Assembly (NCBI GenBank): GCA_027731885.1
Contig: JAQCAO010000027.1
Coordinates: forward strand, 1-14,202
Source of the DNA: Actinomycetota bacterium
GTDB taxonomy: Bacteria; Actinomycetota; Actinomycetes; Nanopelagicales; Nanopelagicaceae
DNA length: 14,202 bases
Direction: 5' to 3'
Positions within the stretch are counted from its first letter, which is position 1; every line of letters starts with the position of its first letter. Shown here in pieces: positions 7,646-14,202 of the stretch. The notes below the pieces were generated by a model, which worked only from the letters and a program-made list of their open reading frames with translations, ran no database searches and was not told the origin of the DNA. Made by a program: the position numbers and the translations under genes.

Positions 7646-8434
7646 ATGCGTATCGTTCGATTCTCTCCAGGTCCAGAATCTGACCTTGGTACGGATCCGC
7701 TCTTTGGAGTTCTAGAAGACGATAATTTAATTACGGTGATTTCGGGAGATCCGATTTATCACGGCGTAACTAAGACGGCTGCAAAAGTAGAGCTAGGTAA
7801 GGTGCGCTTACTGGCACCAGTAATTCCCCGCAGCAAGATTGTTGCGGTAGGCAAAAATTATGCCGACCACGCAAAAGAGATGGGTTCTGCTGTTCCGAAA
7901 GAGCCGATTATCTTTTTTAAGCCAAATACATCTGTCATTGGCCCAGGTGACACAATTGTTTGGCCAGCGATGGCTCCGACCATTGATTACGAAGTCGAAT
8001 TAGCTGTTGTAATCGGGCGCTTATGTAAAGATGTTCCGAGGGAGAGAGTAAACGAAGTAATCTTTGGTTACACCTTGGCAAATGATGTAACTTGCCGTGA
8101 ACTTCAAAAGAGTGATGGCCAATGGACCCGCGCCAAAGGTTTTGATACTTTCTGTCCCCTTGGCCCTTGGATCGAAACAGATTTCATTCCTGGCACACAG
8201 CGGATCTTCTCAAAAGTAAATGATGAGTTGCGCCAAGATGCAACGCTAGATCAGATGATCTTTAATGTTCCGGATATCATCGTCTTTATCTCACAAGTAA
8301 TGACTTTATTACCAGGTGATGTAATCATCACCGGTACTCCAGCAGGAATAGGACCTCTGATTGCGCGAGGTAGCGTGGTTGTAGGAATTGAAGGTCTTGG
8401 TCAATTAACAAATAAGGTGAGTGCAAAGCCGTGA
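7646..8434 (+). CDS. Fumarylacetoacetate hydrolase (FAH) family protein
   Basis: A 262-residue member of the FAH superfamily, metal-dependent enzymes that hydrolyse, decarboxylate or isomerise beta-diketo acids (acylpyruvate hydrolase, oxaloacetate decarboxylase and others). An N-terminal domain (1-60) precedes the catalytic core, which opens with KIVAVGKNYADHAKEM (64-79, H75). It continues with KPNTSVIGPGDTI (92-104) and the metal ligands E116 and E118 in DYEVELAVVIGR, with a likely third acidic ligand D147 in LANDVTCR. AKGFDTFCPLGPW (163-175) and ITGTPAGIG (228-236) complete the active site. Exact substrate cannot be read from the sequence. Adjacency to gltX is conserved in actinobacteria (compare Rv2993c-gltX), which may reflect history more than shared function. 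Its TGA overlaps the gltX GTG (GTGA). Confidence 0.9.
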   Translation: MRIVRFSPGPESDLGTDPLFGVLEDDNLITVISGDPIYHGVTKTAAKVELGKVRLLAPVIPRSKIVAVGKNYADHAKEMGSAVPKEPIIFFKPNTSVIGPGDTIVWPAMAPTIDYEVELAVVIGRLCKDVPRERVNEVIFGYTLANDVTCRELQKSDGQWTRAKGFDTFCPLGPWIETDFIPGTQRIFSKVNDELRQDATLDQMIFNVPDIIVFISQVMTLLPGDVIITGTPAGIGPLIARGSVVVGIEGLGQLTNKVSAKP

Positions 8435-9891
8435 GTGAGAAAAAAGTAAAGGTACGTTTTGCGCCATCTCCGACTGGTGACCTGCACGTTGGAAATATCC
8501 GCACCGCCTTGTTTGACTGGGCATATGCTCGTCATACAGGCGGAACATTTCTATTCCGCATTGAAGATACCGACACAACGCGCGTAACCGATGAATATAT
8601 CCAAGCGGCAATCGATACTTTGAAATGGCTTGGGTTAAATTGGGATGAAGGCCCAGAAGTTGGTGGCGAAAACGGTCCTTATCTGCAATCGCAGCGTTTA
8701 GATATTTATGCGGATTGGGCGCAAAAGTTTCTAAATCAGAAAGATGCCTATCACTGCTATTGCTCACCAGATGAGTTGGAAGCGGTTCGCGAAGCGCAAC
8801 GCGCAGCAAATGTGGCACCTGGATATAACGGCCACTGCCGTGAATTAACTGCTGATCAGATCGCAGCGTATAAAGCGCAGGGACGTGAGGCAGTTGTGCG
8901 AATGCGCATGCCAGATGGCAGCACCACTTTCACCGATGAAATTCGCGGTGATGTCACTTTTGATCATAAATTTGTCCCTGATTTTGTCTTAGTGCGCGCT
9001 GATGGGTCACCGTTGTACACCTTGGCAGTTGCTGTTGATGATATTTTGATGAAGGTAACGCACGTTCTGCGCGGAGAAGATCTACTTTCATCTACTCCAC
9101 GTCAGATTCGGGTTTATCAGGCGATGGGCGTTGCGCCAGCAGATTATCCAGTCTTTGCCCACCTGCCCTTTGTGATGGGCCAAGATAATGCCAAACTTTC
9201 TAAGCGTAATGGTGAGGTTTCAATCGCCTGGTATCGCGAACAAGGATATCTACCTGAAGCGATCTGTAATTACTTAGCGCTCCTTGGCTGGTCACCCGGT
9301 GATGATCGCGAGAATGTCACAATGGCCGAACTCTGCGAGCTCTTTACCGTAGATAAAGTTCATTCATCACCTGCGCGCTTTGATATGAAGAAGTTGGAAG
9401 CAATTAACGGCGATAAGATTCGCGCGCTGACTTTAGATGAATTTCTAAAGTGGTCGCTTCCATTCTTAACAAAATCGGGAGTGATAACCGGAAGCGATAC
9501 CGAGATCGCGCTAGTCAAGCAAGCCTTGCCACTTATTCAAGAGCGTATCGTTAAGCTCGATGAAGTACCGGCAATGTTAGGTTTTCTCTTTGTAAAGAAC
9601 TTTAAAGTTGAAGAAGGATCACTTTCTAAGGTGACCGATAGCGCTTCTAAAGATGTTTTAAAGCGCGCGCTTGCTGAGTTAACTCCGCTTTCAACTTGGA
9701 GCCACGAAAGTATTGAAGCCGCCCTTCGCGCATCTCTTATTGAAGAGATGGGGCTTAAGCCACGTATTGCATTTGGCGCAGTGCGAATTGCAACGACGGG
9801 AAGCACTATTTCTCCGCCGCTCTTTGAATCTATGGAGTTGCTCGGTAAAGAAGCCTGTCTAGCCCGAATTTCCGCGGCGATAGACCTATAA
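8431..9891 (+). CDS. gltX: Glutamyl-tRNA synthetase
   Basis: A 486-residue class I aminoacyl-tRNA synthetase that charges tRNA-Glu. The HIGH-type motif is HVGN at 19-22 within APSPTGDLHVGNIRTALF, and KMSKS appears as KLSKR at 255-259. The bacterial GluRS blocks EDTDTTR, LRGEDLLSSTPRQ and HLPFVMGQDNAKLSKRNG are present, and the C-terminal anticodon-binding domain is complete. The GTG start overlaps the upstream stop by four bases, giving translational coupling. In actinobacteria that lack GlnRS, this enzyme is usually non-discriminating and also makes Glu-tRNA-Gln for the GatCAB amidotransferase. The tRNA-Gln and tRNA-Glu genes immediately downstream fit that picture, but discrimination cannot be decided from the sequence by eye. 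Confidence 0.96.
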   Translation: MSEKKVKVRFAPSPTGDLHVGNIRTALFDWAYARHTGGTFLFRIEDTDTTRVTDEYIQAAIDTLKWLGLNWDEGPEVGGENGPYLQSQRLDIYADWAQKFLNQKDAYHCYCSPDELEAVREAQRAANVAPGYNGHCRELTADQIAAYKAQGREAVVRMRMPDGSTTFTDEIRGDVTFDHKFVPDFVLVRADGSPLYTLAVAVDDILMKVTHVLRGEDLLSSTPRQIRVYQAMGVAPADYPVFAHLPFVMGQDNAKLSKRNGEVSIAWYREQGYLPEAICNYLALLGWSPGDDRENVTMAELCELFTVDKVHSSPARFDMKKLEAINGDKIRALTLDEFLKWSLPFLTKSGVITGSDTEIALVKQALPLIQERIVKLDEVPAMLGFLFVKNFKVEEGSLSKVTDSASKDVLKRALAELTPLSTWSHESIEAALRASLIEEMGLKPRIAFGAVRIATTGSTISPPLFESMELLGKEACLARISAAIDL

Positions 9892-9911
9892 ATCTTCTTT
9901 AAAAATTGCGG

Positions 9912-9917
9912 TATTCT
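9912..9917 (+). promoter_or_regulatory. Possible -10 box for the tRNA pair
   Basis: TATTCT at 9912-9917 lies 14 bases before tRNA-Gln, between the gltX stop and the tRNA. It fits TANNNT and would start transcription near 9924. No -35 is recognisable, and the tRNAs could equally be read through from gltX. Confidence 0.25.
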
Positions 9918-9931
9918 TGCCCCTGTTCTAA

Positions 9932-10003
9932 TGGGGTATGGGGTAATTGGCAGCCCTGCTGATTCTGGTTCAGTAAGTCTAGGTTCGAGTCCTGGTACCC
10001 CAG
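9932..10003 (+). tRNA. tRNA-Gln (anticodon CTG)
   Basis: A 72-base cloverleaf. The acceptor stem TGGGGTA (9932-9938) pairs with TACCCCA (9996-10002), and the discriminator base is G10003. A three-pair D-stem GGG/CCC follows. The anticodon stem GCTGA/TCAGT (G-U closing pair) encloses the loop TTCTGGT with anticodon CTG. The T-arm CTAGG-TTCGAGT-CCTGG is standard. The 3' CCA is not encoded. The weak U1-A72 first pair and G73 match bacterial tRNA-Gln, which supports the identity. It follows gltX on the same strand. Confidence 0.95.
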
Positions 10004-10065
10004 CGCAGTACCCTAAGAATCGCAGAAGAAATGCAAGGCACCACAGCAGTAAATGAATGTACTAG

Positions 10066-10138
10066 GGCCCCGTCGTCTAGCGGCCTAGGACTCTGGCTTC
10101 TCAAGTCAGCTACGAGGGTTCGAATCCCTTCGGGGCTA
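10066..10138 (+). tRNA. tRNA-Glu (anticodon CTC)
   Basis: A 73-base cloverleaf. The acceptor GGCCCCG (10066-10072) pairs with CGGGGCT (10131-10137, one G-U), with discriminator A10138. The anticodon arm CTGGC-TTCTCAA-GTCAG gives anticodon CTC. The T-arm is GAGGG-TTCGAAT-CCCTT. No CCA is encoded. The last three bases (CTA, 10136-10138) are also the TAG stop of the opposing SDR gene. The 62 bases between the two tRNAs hold nothing recognisable apart from spacer. Confidence 0.95.
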
Positions 10139-10840
10139 CCAGCTGTTACTGCCTAGGCCACCATCGAAGTCGTAAGTACTTCCGGTGGCCCAGGCATTGG
10201 CATTAGAGAATAAAAATTCTGCTACGCCAACAACTTCCTCTGCGCTGGCATATCGCGCAAGTGGAGTTGCCGCCTTCCAAGCCGCAACTCCTTCAGGCCA
10301 GGCCTGATCAATTCCGGGGCGACCAATTAATCCAAGTCGTAGCCCAAGAACGCGCATCGGTGGATGCGCGCGAGATGCGGAGCGAGTTAAGATATCTAAC
10401 GCCGCTTTACTAGCACCATAAATCTCGTGACCGGCTCGTGGATTGAGCGCTTCGACTGATGAAATGTTTAACACAACGCTTACTCCAGATTTAGCAGATT
10501 GCTCAATGATCTCTTTCGGCGCATCTACATTTATGCGCATCATATGTTCAATTTCGGCGCGAGTGGCAAGTGCTGGATCTAGAATCGATTGATCAGCGGC
10601 GTTATTTATTACAAAATCCAATTTGCCCGCTCTAGTTAGCGCTTCCTGAACGAGTAAATTTCCAGATTTAGCAATTGCTAAATCTGCCGTGATCACATGT
10701 AAATTGCTGCGCGATGGGATAGTTGCGGTATTAACTTGGGCGCAAACTGTGGCACCTAGCTCTAAAAATCGTGCTACATAGGCCTGCCCGATATATCCCG
10801 ATGCACCTGTAATCAAAATGCTCTTGCCAGAAAAGCTCAT
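10136..10840 (-). CDS. Short-chain dehydrogenase/reductase (SDR), substrate unknown
   Basis: A 234-residue classical SDR with a Rossmann fold. The cofactor motif TGASGYIG is at 11-18, and D53 lies in the adenine-binding TADL segment. NNAA is at 79-82, and N104 is in MRINVDAP. The catalytic triad is Ser127/128 (NISS), Tyr141 and Lys145 (YGASK). The C-terminal ATGSTYDFDGG is the family ending. NAD versus NADP preference and substrate cannot be read safely. It is the last gene of the minus-strand operon: its ATG overlaps the amidohydrolase TGA (ATGA), so it is translationally coupled to an MTA/SAH-type deaminase. Its TAG stop lies inside the 3' end of tRNA-Glu on the other strand. The final codons form a strong hairpin (see 10151-10195). 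A role in oxidising or reducing a product of nucleoside or methylthioribose breakdown is only suggested by context. Confidence 0.88.
   Translation of the reverse strand: MSFSGKSILITGASGYIGQAYVARFLELGATVCAQVNTATIPSRSNLHVITADLAIAKSGNLLVQEALTRAGKLDFVINNAADQSILDPALATRAEIEHMMRINVDAPKEIIEQSAKSGVSVVLNISSVEALNPRAGHEIYGASKAALDILTRSASRAHPPMRVLGLRLGLIGRPGIDQAWPEGVAAWKAATPLARYASAEEVVGVAEFLFSNANAWATGSTYDFDGGLGSNSW
10151..10195. terminator. Strong inverted repeat in the SDR 3' end, candidate bidirectional terminator
   Basis: GCCTAGGCCACC (10151-10162) and GGTGGCCCAGGC (10184-10195) are reverse complements at 11 of 12 positions. In minus-strand RNA the odd pair is a G-U wobble, so all 12 positions can pair. 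Inside the 21-base gap, GAAGT (10166-10170) and ACTTC (10178-10182) add a second 5-bp stem with a 7-base loop. It starts 12 bases after the tRNA-Glu 3' end and 12 bases before the SDR stop codon in the other direction, so it is placed to end both converging transcripts. There is no T-run on either side. It overlaps codons for the conserved ATG...DGG ending, which constrains part of the sequence. Confidence 0.45.
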
Positions 10841-12138
10841 TTCAGTGGTTCCAGCGCCTTTACGCGTTGATTGACGCGGTTGATTAACTCAGTTAAATCA
10901 ACCTTGGCACTAACGCGATTTTCTACGACTTTCTCACCAGCCACCCAGACATCGGTGACATCACCGCGACCTGCTGCAAAGACCAAAAGCGCATTTACAT
11001 CGTGCACTGGAGTTAAATGCGCTGCGTGTAGATCAAGTGAGATTAGATCTGCTTCTTTACCGATTTCGATACTGCCGATTCGATCATCCAGACCTACGGC
11101 CTTAGCGGCTTCGATAGTTGCGGCGCGCACAATCGCAGTTAGATCAACATCAGCGGGGGATTGGCGCAGCGCCACAACGTGCGCTGCCATTCGCATTACC
11201 GAGAACATATCTAGGTCATTAGATGAAGAACAAGAATCTGTACCAAGGCCGACTGCGATACCTGCTTTTCGCAGATCGTTAAAGCGTGCAAGTCCTGAGC
11301 CAAGTTTTAGATTGCTTCCCGGGCAATGTCCGACAGATGTTCCCTTGCTGGCTGCGATCGCCATATCTGAATCCGATAAGTGAACGCCGTGTCCGAAGAT
11401 AGTCGGCACATCTAAAATTCCAGTATCTCGGCAGACTTCGGTGGGGGATTTGGAATATCTCGATTGCACATCAGCATTTTCTGCCTCAGTCTCAGAGACG
11501 TGTAAGTGAATTCGAGCCCCTAACTCTTTAGCAATAGCTGCTACTTGCCTTAAATTCTCAGGTGAATCTGTATAAGTTGAATGCGGCATTAAATATGTGG
11601 GAATAAAAGGTCCACCAATTTTGGCAAGCTCTGCCGGCCATTGGTGTGCACGCTCTATACGTTGCTCCCACTGCAGACCATCTAACCCTGGAAAATCAAA
11701 GAAGATAGGTCCAGCGATATGGCGCAGCCCAACCCTGACCGCTCCACGATGTGTAGCAACTGGATTTAAATACATATCCATTGTTGTGGTTGTTCCAGAT
11801 AACAGCGCTTCGAGCGCCCCGAGTTCGGTGCCGAGCTCACAAGTGGCTTCATCCATGATCGCGCCTTCTGCAGCCCAGACACGTTCTAAAAATCCTTGCA
11901 GATTTACGCCTTCTGCCCAGCCCCGCAACAGTGACATTCCTAAATGGGTATGGCTATTAATTAGCCCGGGTGAGATTAAGCGATTAGCTGCATCATAAAT
12001 TTCTTTAGCATCCGGTGACTCGGTGCCGATAAATGCAATCTTGCCATCTTTAACTCCGATCGAAGCGCCCTTAAGAATCTCATCGCCCTGATTTGAAGTG
12101 ACGGCATAGCGCGCATTTTTAATAAGTAAATCGAGCAT
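10837..12138 (-). CDS. Amidohydrolase, probable 5-methylthioadenosine/S-adenosylhomocysteine deaminase
   Basis: A 433-residue TRZ/ATZ-type amidohydrolase (TIM-barrel metal hydrolase). The metal-binding HTH is at H63/H65 (LINSHTHLGMSLLRG). Further ligands and catalytic residues are likely H186 (MPHSTYT), H213 and E216 (HLHVSETE), H250 (FGHGVHLSD) and D301 (GLGTDSCSSSNDLDMF). This set matches the MTA/SAH deaminase group, which converts 5'-methylthioadenosine or S-adenosylhomocysteine to the inosine form with release of ammonia. Related amino-purine and triazine deaminases share the motifs. The start overlaps the upstream phosphorylase stop by one base (TAATG), so deaminase and phosphorylase are made together. 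That pairing, and the inosine-type residue in the phosphorylase, favour MTA (or adenosine-like nucleosides) as substrate. Confidence 0.82.
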   Translation of the reverse strand: MLDLLIKNARYAVTSNQGDEILKGASIGVKDGKIAFIGTESPDAKEIYDAANRLISPGLINSHTHLGMSLLRGWAEGVNLQGFLERVWAAEGAIMDEATCELGTELGALEALLSGTTTTMDMYLNPVATHRGAVRVGLRHIAGPIFFDFPGLDGLQWEQRIERAHQWPAELAKIGGPFIPTYLMPHSTYTDSPENLRQVAAIAKELGARIHLHVSETEAENADVQSRYSKSPTEVCRDTGILDVPTIFGHGVHLSDSDMAIAASKGTSVGHCPGSNLKLGSGLARFNDLRKAGIAVGLGTDSCSSSNDLDMFSVMRMAAHVVALRQSPADVDLTAIVRAATIEAAKAVGLDDRIGSIEIGKEADLISLDLHAAHLTPVHDVNALLVFAAGRGDVTDVWVAGEKVVENRVSAKVDLTELINRVNQRVKALEPLK

Positions 12139-12875
12139 TAAGCAAAAGCCTTGATCGTTCCATCAATAATTGTTATCACCATTTCGCTCGCTGCTTTTAG
12201 GGCAGCGTTGATATCTTCCATAGTTATTGGGCTATCGCTTACACCTGCGGCAGGATTAACAACGAGAGCGATCGCGGCGTAACGCAGCCCAGCCTCTTTT
12301 GCCAGCGATACTTCAGGCACGCCAGTCATCCCAACGACCGTTGCGCCTGCAAGGCGGGCTAAGCGAATCTCCGCTGGAGTTTCAAAGCGCGGTCCGTTAA
12401 AGCCGGCATATATCCCACCCATGTTTAGCGTGATGCCAGCCTTAGCCGCTGAATTAGACATGGCCGCTTTAACTTCAGCGTCATAGAGATGAGACATATC
12501 AATATGTTGCACTCCACCAGGTTGTACCCCATCGAAGAAAGTATCAGCGCGACCGTGGGTAAAATCTACAAAATCATCTAGCAGTTGTAGCGAACCAGCA
12601 GGCAACTTTGGATCTATACCGCCAACCACGTTGACTGCAATTACAAAATCCACACCGGCGCTCTTTAGCGCTGTGATATTTGCGCGGTAATTAACTGCGC
12701 TAGGTGGGAGGCTATGGTCCACACCGTGGCGAGTAAGAAAAGCGATATCGACGCCGTGCCACTTTCCTGAAGTAATAAGCGCTTTGCCGTAAACAGTATC
12801 GACTTCTTGCGGAGTCGATCCTTTTAGCGCCGGTAAATTATAAAATCCAGTACCTGCAATGATGCCAATCTTCAT
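12138..12875 (-). CDS. Nucleoside phosphorylase, MTA/MTI phosphorylase family, probably methylthioinosine phosphorylase
   Basis: A 245-residue trimeric-type purine nucleoside phosphorylase. It has the N-terminal phosphate loop GIIAGTGFYNLP (4-15), TRHGVDHSLPPSAVNYRAN (48-66; R49 and H50 contact phosphate in the family), AVNVVGGI (80-87), GPRFETPAEIR (161-171) and GMTGVPEVSLAKE (183-195). The base-recognition segment reads LVVNPAAG, with N207 where MTA phosphorylases have aspartate (TDYD-like). Asn there is typical of enzymes for 6-oxopurines, and the whole segment resembles the P. aeruginosa methylthioinosine phosphorylase as I remember it. Expected reaction: methylthioinosine (or inosine/guanosine) plus phosphate gives hypoxanthine plus methylthioribose-1-phosphate. 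It lies nine bases after the ABC ATPase gene and overlaps the deaminase gene. Automatic annotation would probably say MTAP. Confidence 0.85.
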   Translation of the reverse strand: MKIGIIAGTGFYNLPALKGSTPQEVDTVYGKALITSGKWHGVDIAFLTRHGVDHSLPPSAVNYRANITALKSAGVDFVIAVNVVGGIDPKLPAGSLQLLDDFVDFTHGRADTFFDGVQPGGVQHIDMSHLYDAEVKAAMSNSAAKAGITLNMGGIYAGFNGPRFETPAEIRLARLAGATVVGMTGVPEVSLAKEAGLRYAAIALVVNPAAGVSDSPITMEDINAALKAASEMVITIIDGTIKAFA

Positions 12876-12884
12876 GCAGTTAAC

Positions 12885-14202
12885 TTACTTATCTAGACCG
12901 GCCATAAGGCGGCCAAGGTAGTCGCGATCTGCACCTTTGGAGTCAACAACTGCGACAATTTTTCCGCCAGACATAACAGCGATTCGATCAGAGAGCGAGA
13001 TAATCTCATCTAATTCTGCAGAAACCAAGAGAACGCCAGCACCCTTGTCACGCGCTGCAATTAGCTGTTTATGGATGAACTCAATAGATCCGACATCAAC
13101 GCCGCGGGTTGGCTGAGCCGCGACTAGTACTTGCAATTCTTGACTGAGTTCACGAGCAATCACTACTTTCTGTTTGTTACCACCCGATAGCGATGATGCA
13201 AGCGCAGCGGGTGAGGTAGTACGGATATCAAACTTTTTTACAAGAAGATCAGCATTTTTGCGGATCTCGCCCATATTTCTAAACCAACCTTTGGCAAAAG
13301 GCTCCTGATCAAATTGGTTGAGAATTAAATTATCTGAAATTGAATATGAAGAGACCAAGCCATGCTTTTCGCGATCTTCAGGAATATGGGATACACCAGC
13401 CTCGTGCACGGCGTGCGGGTGCATATCTTTTGTTGCTATACCGCTAACAATTACTTCACCCTTGGCCCGCATACGCATACCGCAAATTGCTTCAACTAGC
13501 TCTCGTTGACCATTTCCCTCAACACCTGCGATACCAAAGATCTCTCCGGATCTAACCTCGAGGTCAACGCCCTTTACCGCCAGCAATTTTCTATCATCAA
13601 AAACTTCTAAACCCTTAACACTTAACACCGCTTTACCTGGGCTGGCTACACCCTTATCTACCTCTAAAACAACGCTTCTGCCAACCATCATCTGTGCCAG
13701 GCCAGCCTCATTACTCTCTTTTGGAGTCGTCGTGCCAACTACTTTGCCATCACGTAAGACAACTACTCGATCAGCAAGGGCCATAACTTCACGAAGTTTG
13801 TGCGTAATAACAATTACTCCAACGCCCAAGCGCGCTAGGTTCTTGATTACAAGGATTAACTCATCAGTTTCTTGTGGAGTCAAAACCGCTGTTGGTTCAT
13901 CAAAAATTAGCAGCCGTACATCTTTACTTAGCGCTTTTAGGATCTCAACCCTCTGTTGGGTGCCAACGGGAAGATCCTCAATATTCGCAGTTGGATCAAC
14001 TTCTAGCCCAAACTTTTCTGACAAGTCACGGACCTTTTGCTCTGCCTTCTTTATATTTATAAATGGTCCATCTCTGGTTTCATCTCCCAAAATGATATTA
14101 TCGGTAACGCTCATCACTGGGACCAATTTAAAGTGCTGGTGCACCATTCCTACACCACTTGCAATTACACCTGCCGTATCTCCAGGAGCCATTTTTTTGC
14201 CA
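12885..14202 (-). CDS. ABC transporter ATPase, nucleoside/simple-sugar (BMP-type) importer, N-terminus outside the window
   Basis: A double-nucleotide-binding-domain ATPase of the RbsA/MglA/NupO kind. The open frame continues past the right edge (Gly-Lys-Lys before the Met at 14192), so that Met is not the start, and the first Walker A lies outside. Numbered from that Met: Q-loop GVGMVHQHF (13-21), signature LPVGTQQR (74-81), Walker B LLIFDEPTAVL (94-104) and H131. The second domain has a degenerate Walker A (GVEGNGQRE, no Lys), IPEDREKHGLV (270-280), LSGGNKQK (335-342) and a degenerate Walker B (AAQPTRGVDVG). This asymmetric pair, with the MVHQHFxLVP motif, is typical of purine-nucleoside/BMP importers. 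The permeases and BMP lipoprotein would be expected outside the window. It is the first gene seen of the minus-strand operon, which supports nucleoside uptake. Confidence 0.9.
   Translation of the reverse strand, partial: GKKMAPGDTAGVIASGVGMVHQHFKLVPVMSVTDNIILGDETRDGPFINIKKAEQKVRDLSEKFGLEVDPTANIEDLPVGTQQRVEILKALSKDVRLLIFDEPTAVLTPQETDELILVIKNLARLGVGVIVITHKLREVMALADRVVVLRDGKVVGTTTPKESNEAGLAQMMVGRSVVLEVDKGVASPGKAVLSVKGLEVFDDRKLLAVKGVDLEVRSGEIFGIAGVEGNGQRELVEAICGMRMRAKGEVIVSGIATKDMHPHAVHEAGVSHIPEDREKHGLVSSYSISDNLILNQFDQEPFAKGWFRNMGEIRKNADLLVKKFDIRTTSPAALASSLSGGNKQKVVIARELSQELQVLVAAQPTRGVDVGSIEFIHKQLIAARDKGAGVLLVSAELDEIISLSDRIAVMSGGKIVAVVDSKGADRDYLGRLMAGLDK

Noticed and set aside
10871..11383. 170-codon open frame on the + strand inside the amidohydrolase gene
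   Set aside because: It is antisense to a well-supported enzyme, its composition is that of a reversed reading frame, and it has no recognisable motif or ribosome-binding site.

Overview
The window looks like a chromosomal core region of a low-to-moderate-GC actinobacterium. The gene order lepA-hemW-hrcA-dnaJ2-rsmE-phoH-ybeY-CNNM protein-dead cytidine-deaminase-like protein, followed by FAH-family hydrolase-gltX-tRNA-Gln-tRNA-Glu, is the actinobacterial one known from Mycobacterium and relatives. Spacers are minimal, many genes overlap by 1-8 bases, and base composition is far from the GC-rich actinobacterial norm. This fits a streamlined freshwater acI-type lineage (Nanopelagicales, e.g. Planktophila-like). 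The lineage is an inference from composition and gene order.

Left part (1-10138, all on +): the 3' end of lepA is followed by hemW, a small DoxX-like membrane protein, the heat-shock repressor hrcA with its partner dnaJ, and the rRNA methyltransferase rsmE. Next come a frameshifted HIT-family gene, phoH, the ribosome-maturation nuclease ybeY, a CNNM/CBS membrane protein and a small cytidine-deaminase-fold protein without zinc ligands. The block ends with an FAH-family hydrolase, gltX, tRNA-Gln(CTG) and tRNA-Glu(CTC). Most of it serves translation, ribosome maturation and protein quality control. Three genes with no Shine-Dalgarno (DoxX-like, HIT, FAH) carry TANNNT exactly 6 bases before ATG, the arrangement of leaderless actinobacterial promoters.

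Right part (10136-14202, all on -): a convergent, tightly packed operon, read right to left. It starts with the ATPase of a nucleoside/simple-sugar (BMP-type) ABC importer, cut by the window edge. Then come a nucleoside phosphorylase that resembles methylthioinosine phosphorylase (MTIP) more than MTA phosphorylase, an MTA/SAH-deaminase-type amidohydrolase and a short-chain dehydrogenase. Together these suggest nucleoside uptake and salvage of 5'-methylthioadenosine by deamination and then phosphorolysis, the route described in Pseudomonas aeruginosa.

Points for a second look: HrcA lacks about 95 residues from its middle, in frame. The HIT gene has a single frame disruption. The SDR stop codon lies inside the 3' end of the opposing tRNA-Glu gene. 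A strong inverted repeat inside the last SDR codons may terminate both converging transcripts. The usual era gene is absent where two ancestral clusters have been joined. I saw no mobile element, CRISPR array, phage gene or clearly new multi-gene system.
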